A DNA stretch of 5,582 nucleotides. Source: Endomicrobiia bacterium (GTDB taxonomy: Bacteria; Elusimicrobiota; Endomicrobiia; Endomicrobiales; Endomicrobiaceae). The position numbers and the translations under genes were made by a program. Below the pieces are notes generated by a model, which was given only the letters and a program-made list of their open reading frames with translations, made no database searches and had not been told where the DNA came from. The stretch is from the NCBI GenBank assembly GCA_009782015.1, contig WQUP01000090.1, positions 1-5,582 on the forward strand. The letters run 5' to 3'. Positions 5,509-5,582 of this stretch are shown here, piece after piece (position 1 is the first letter of the stretch; each line of letters opens with the position of its first letter).

Positions 5509-5582
5509 TGAAGAATTAATAGGGTTTGCAATTGCAAAATCTAAAAAAGCGTTACAAGACGCTCAGGACTGCGTTAAAGATG
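5495..5582 (+). CDS. HEPN-domain protein, 5' end only (HepT-like toxin candidate)
   Basis: Only 29 residues lie in the window (MTRHNEELIGFAIAKSKKAL, then QDAQDCVKD), and the frame is still open at the edge. The start ATG lies within the end of the MNT gene, with AAAGGGA at 5482-5488 seven bases upstream. The amphipathic lysine/alanine-rich first helix resembles the opening of HEPN domains, and position after an MNT gene strongly suggests this family. The RNase motif (R-X4-6-H) would lie beyond the window, so toxin activity cannot be judged. An ATG at 5508 is not an alternative: it reaches a stop after two further codons. Confidence 0.6.
   Translation, partial: MTRHNEELIGFAIAKSKKALQDAQDCVKD

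Overview
The window reads as chromosome from a Gram-negative-type (diderm) bacterium. The middle of it encodes two predicted lipoproteins and one exported protein of families found in outer-membrane bacteria. Base composition is moderate: several hand-counted 60-base lines in the core genes have 28 G+C. The mix of genes and the density of intergenic palindromes made me think of Elusimicrobiota or a similar phylum. That is an impression only, because no rRNA or lineage-specific marker is present.

Layout. Bases 1-44 may hold the last codons of an upstream gene. Bases 45-471 have no gene and are packed with short tandem repeats and inverted repeats, several bounded by TGTCA/TGACA ends. Bases 472-1629 encode a KMSKS-type tyrosyl-tRNA synthetase. 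A 121-base GC-rich inverted repeat (1643-1763) follows. Bases 1797-4955 hold three same-strand genes: an LpoB-family lipoprotein, a COG3014-like helical lipoprotein, and an LPP20-like secreted protein. The last two overlap by 4 bases. A long two-armed repeat (4974-5120) closes this block. A well-formed promoter (5138-5166) then precedes a more A+T-rich MNT nucleotidyltransferase gene, which overlaps the start of a HEPN-like gene cut off by the window end.

How the genes fit together. TyrS is housekeeping. The LpoB/COG3014/LPP20 trio probably forms one envelope-associated unit: two lipoproteins and one periplasmic or secreted partner, all of unproven role, possibly linked to peptidoglycan synthesis through the LpoB family. 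The MNT-HEPN pair looks like a separately transcribed toxin-antitoxin-type module of the MntA/HepT kind.

The most unusual signal is the repeat content. Every gap longer than 50 bases holds a different palindromic element. One such element appears to sit in frame inside the signal-peptide region of the LPP20-like gene. Two elements have arms built of four tandem 7- or 8-base units mirrored around a hairpin. Four hairpins with unrelated stems share the same C-GAA-G tip (read on one strand or the other).
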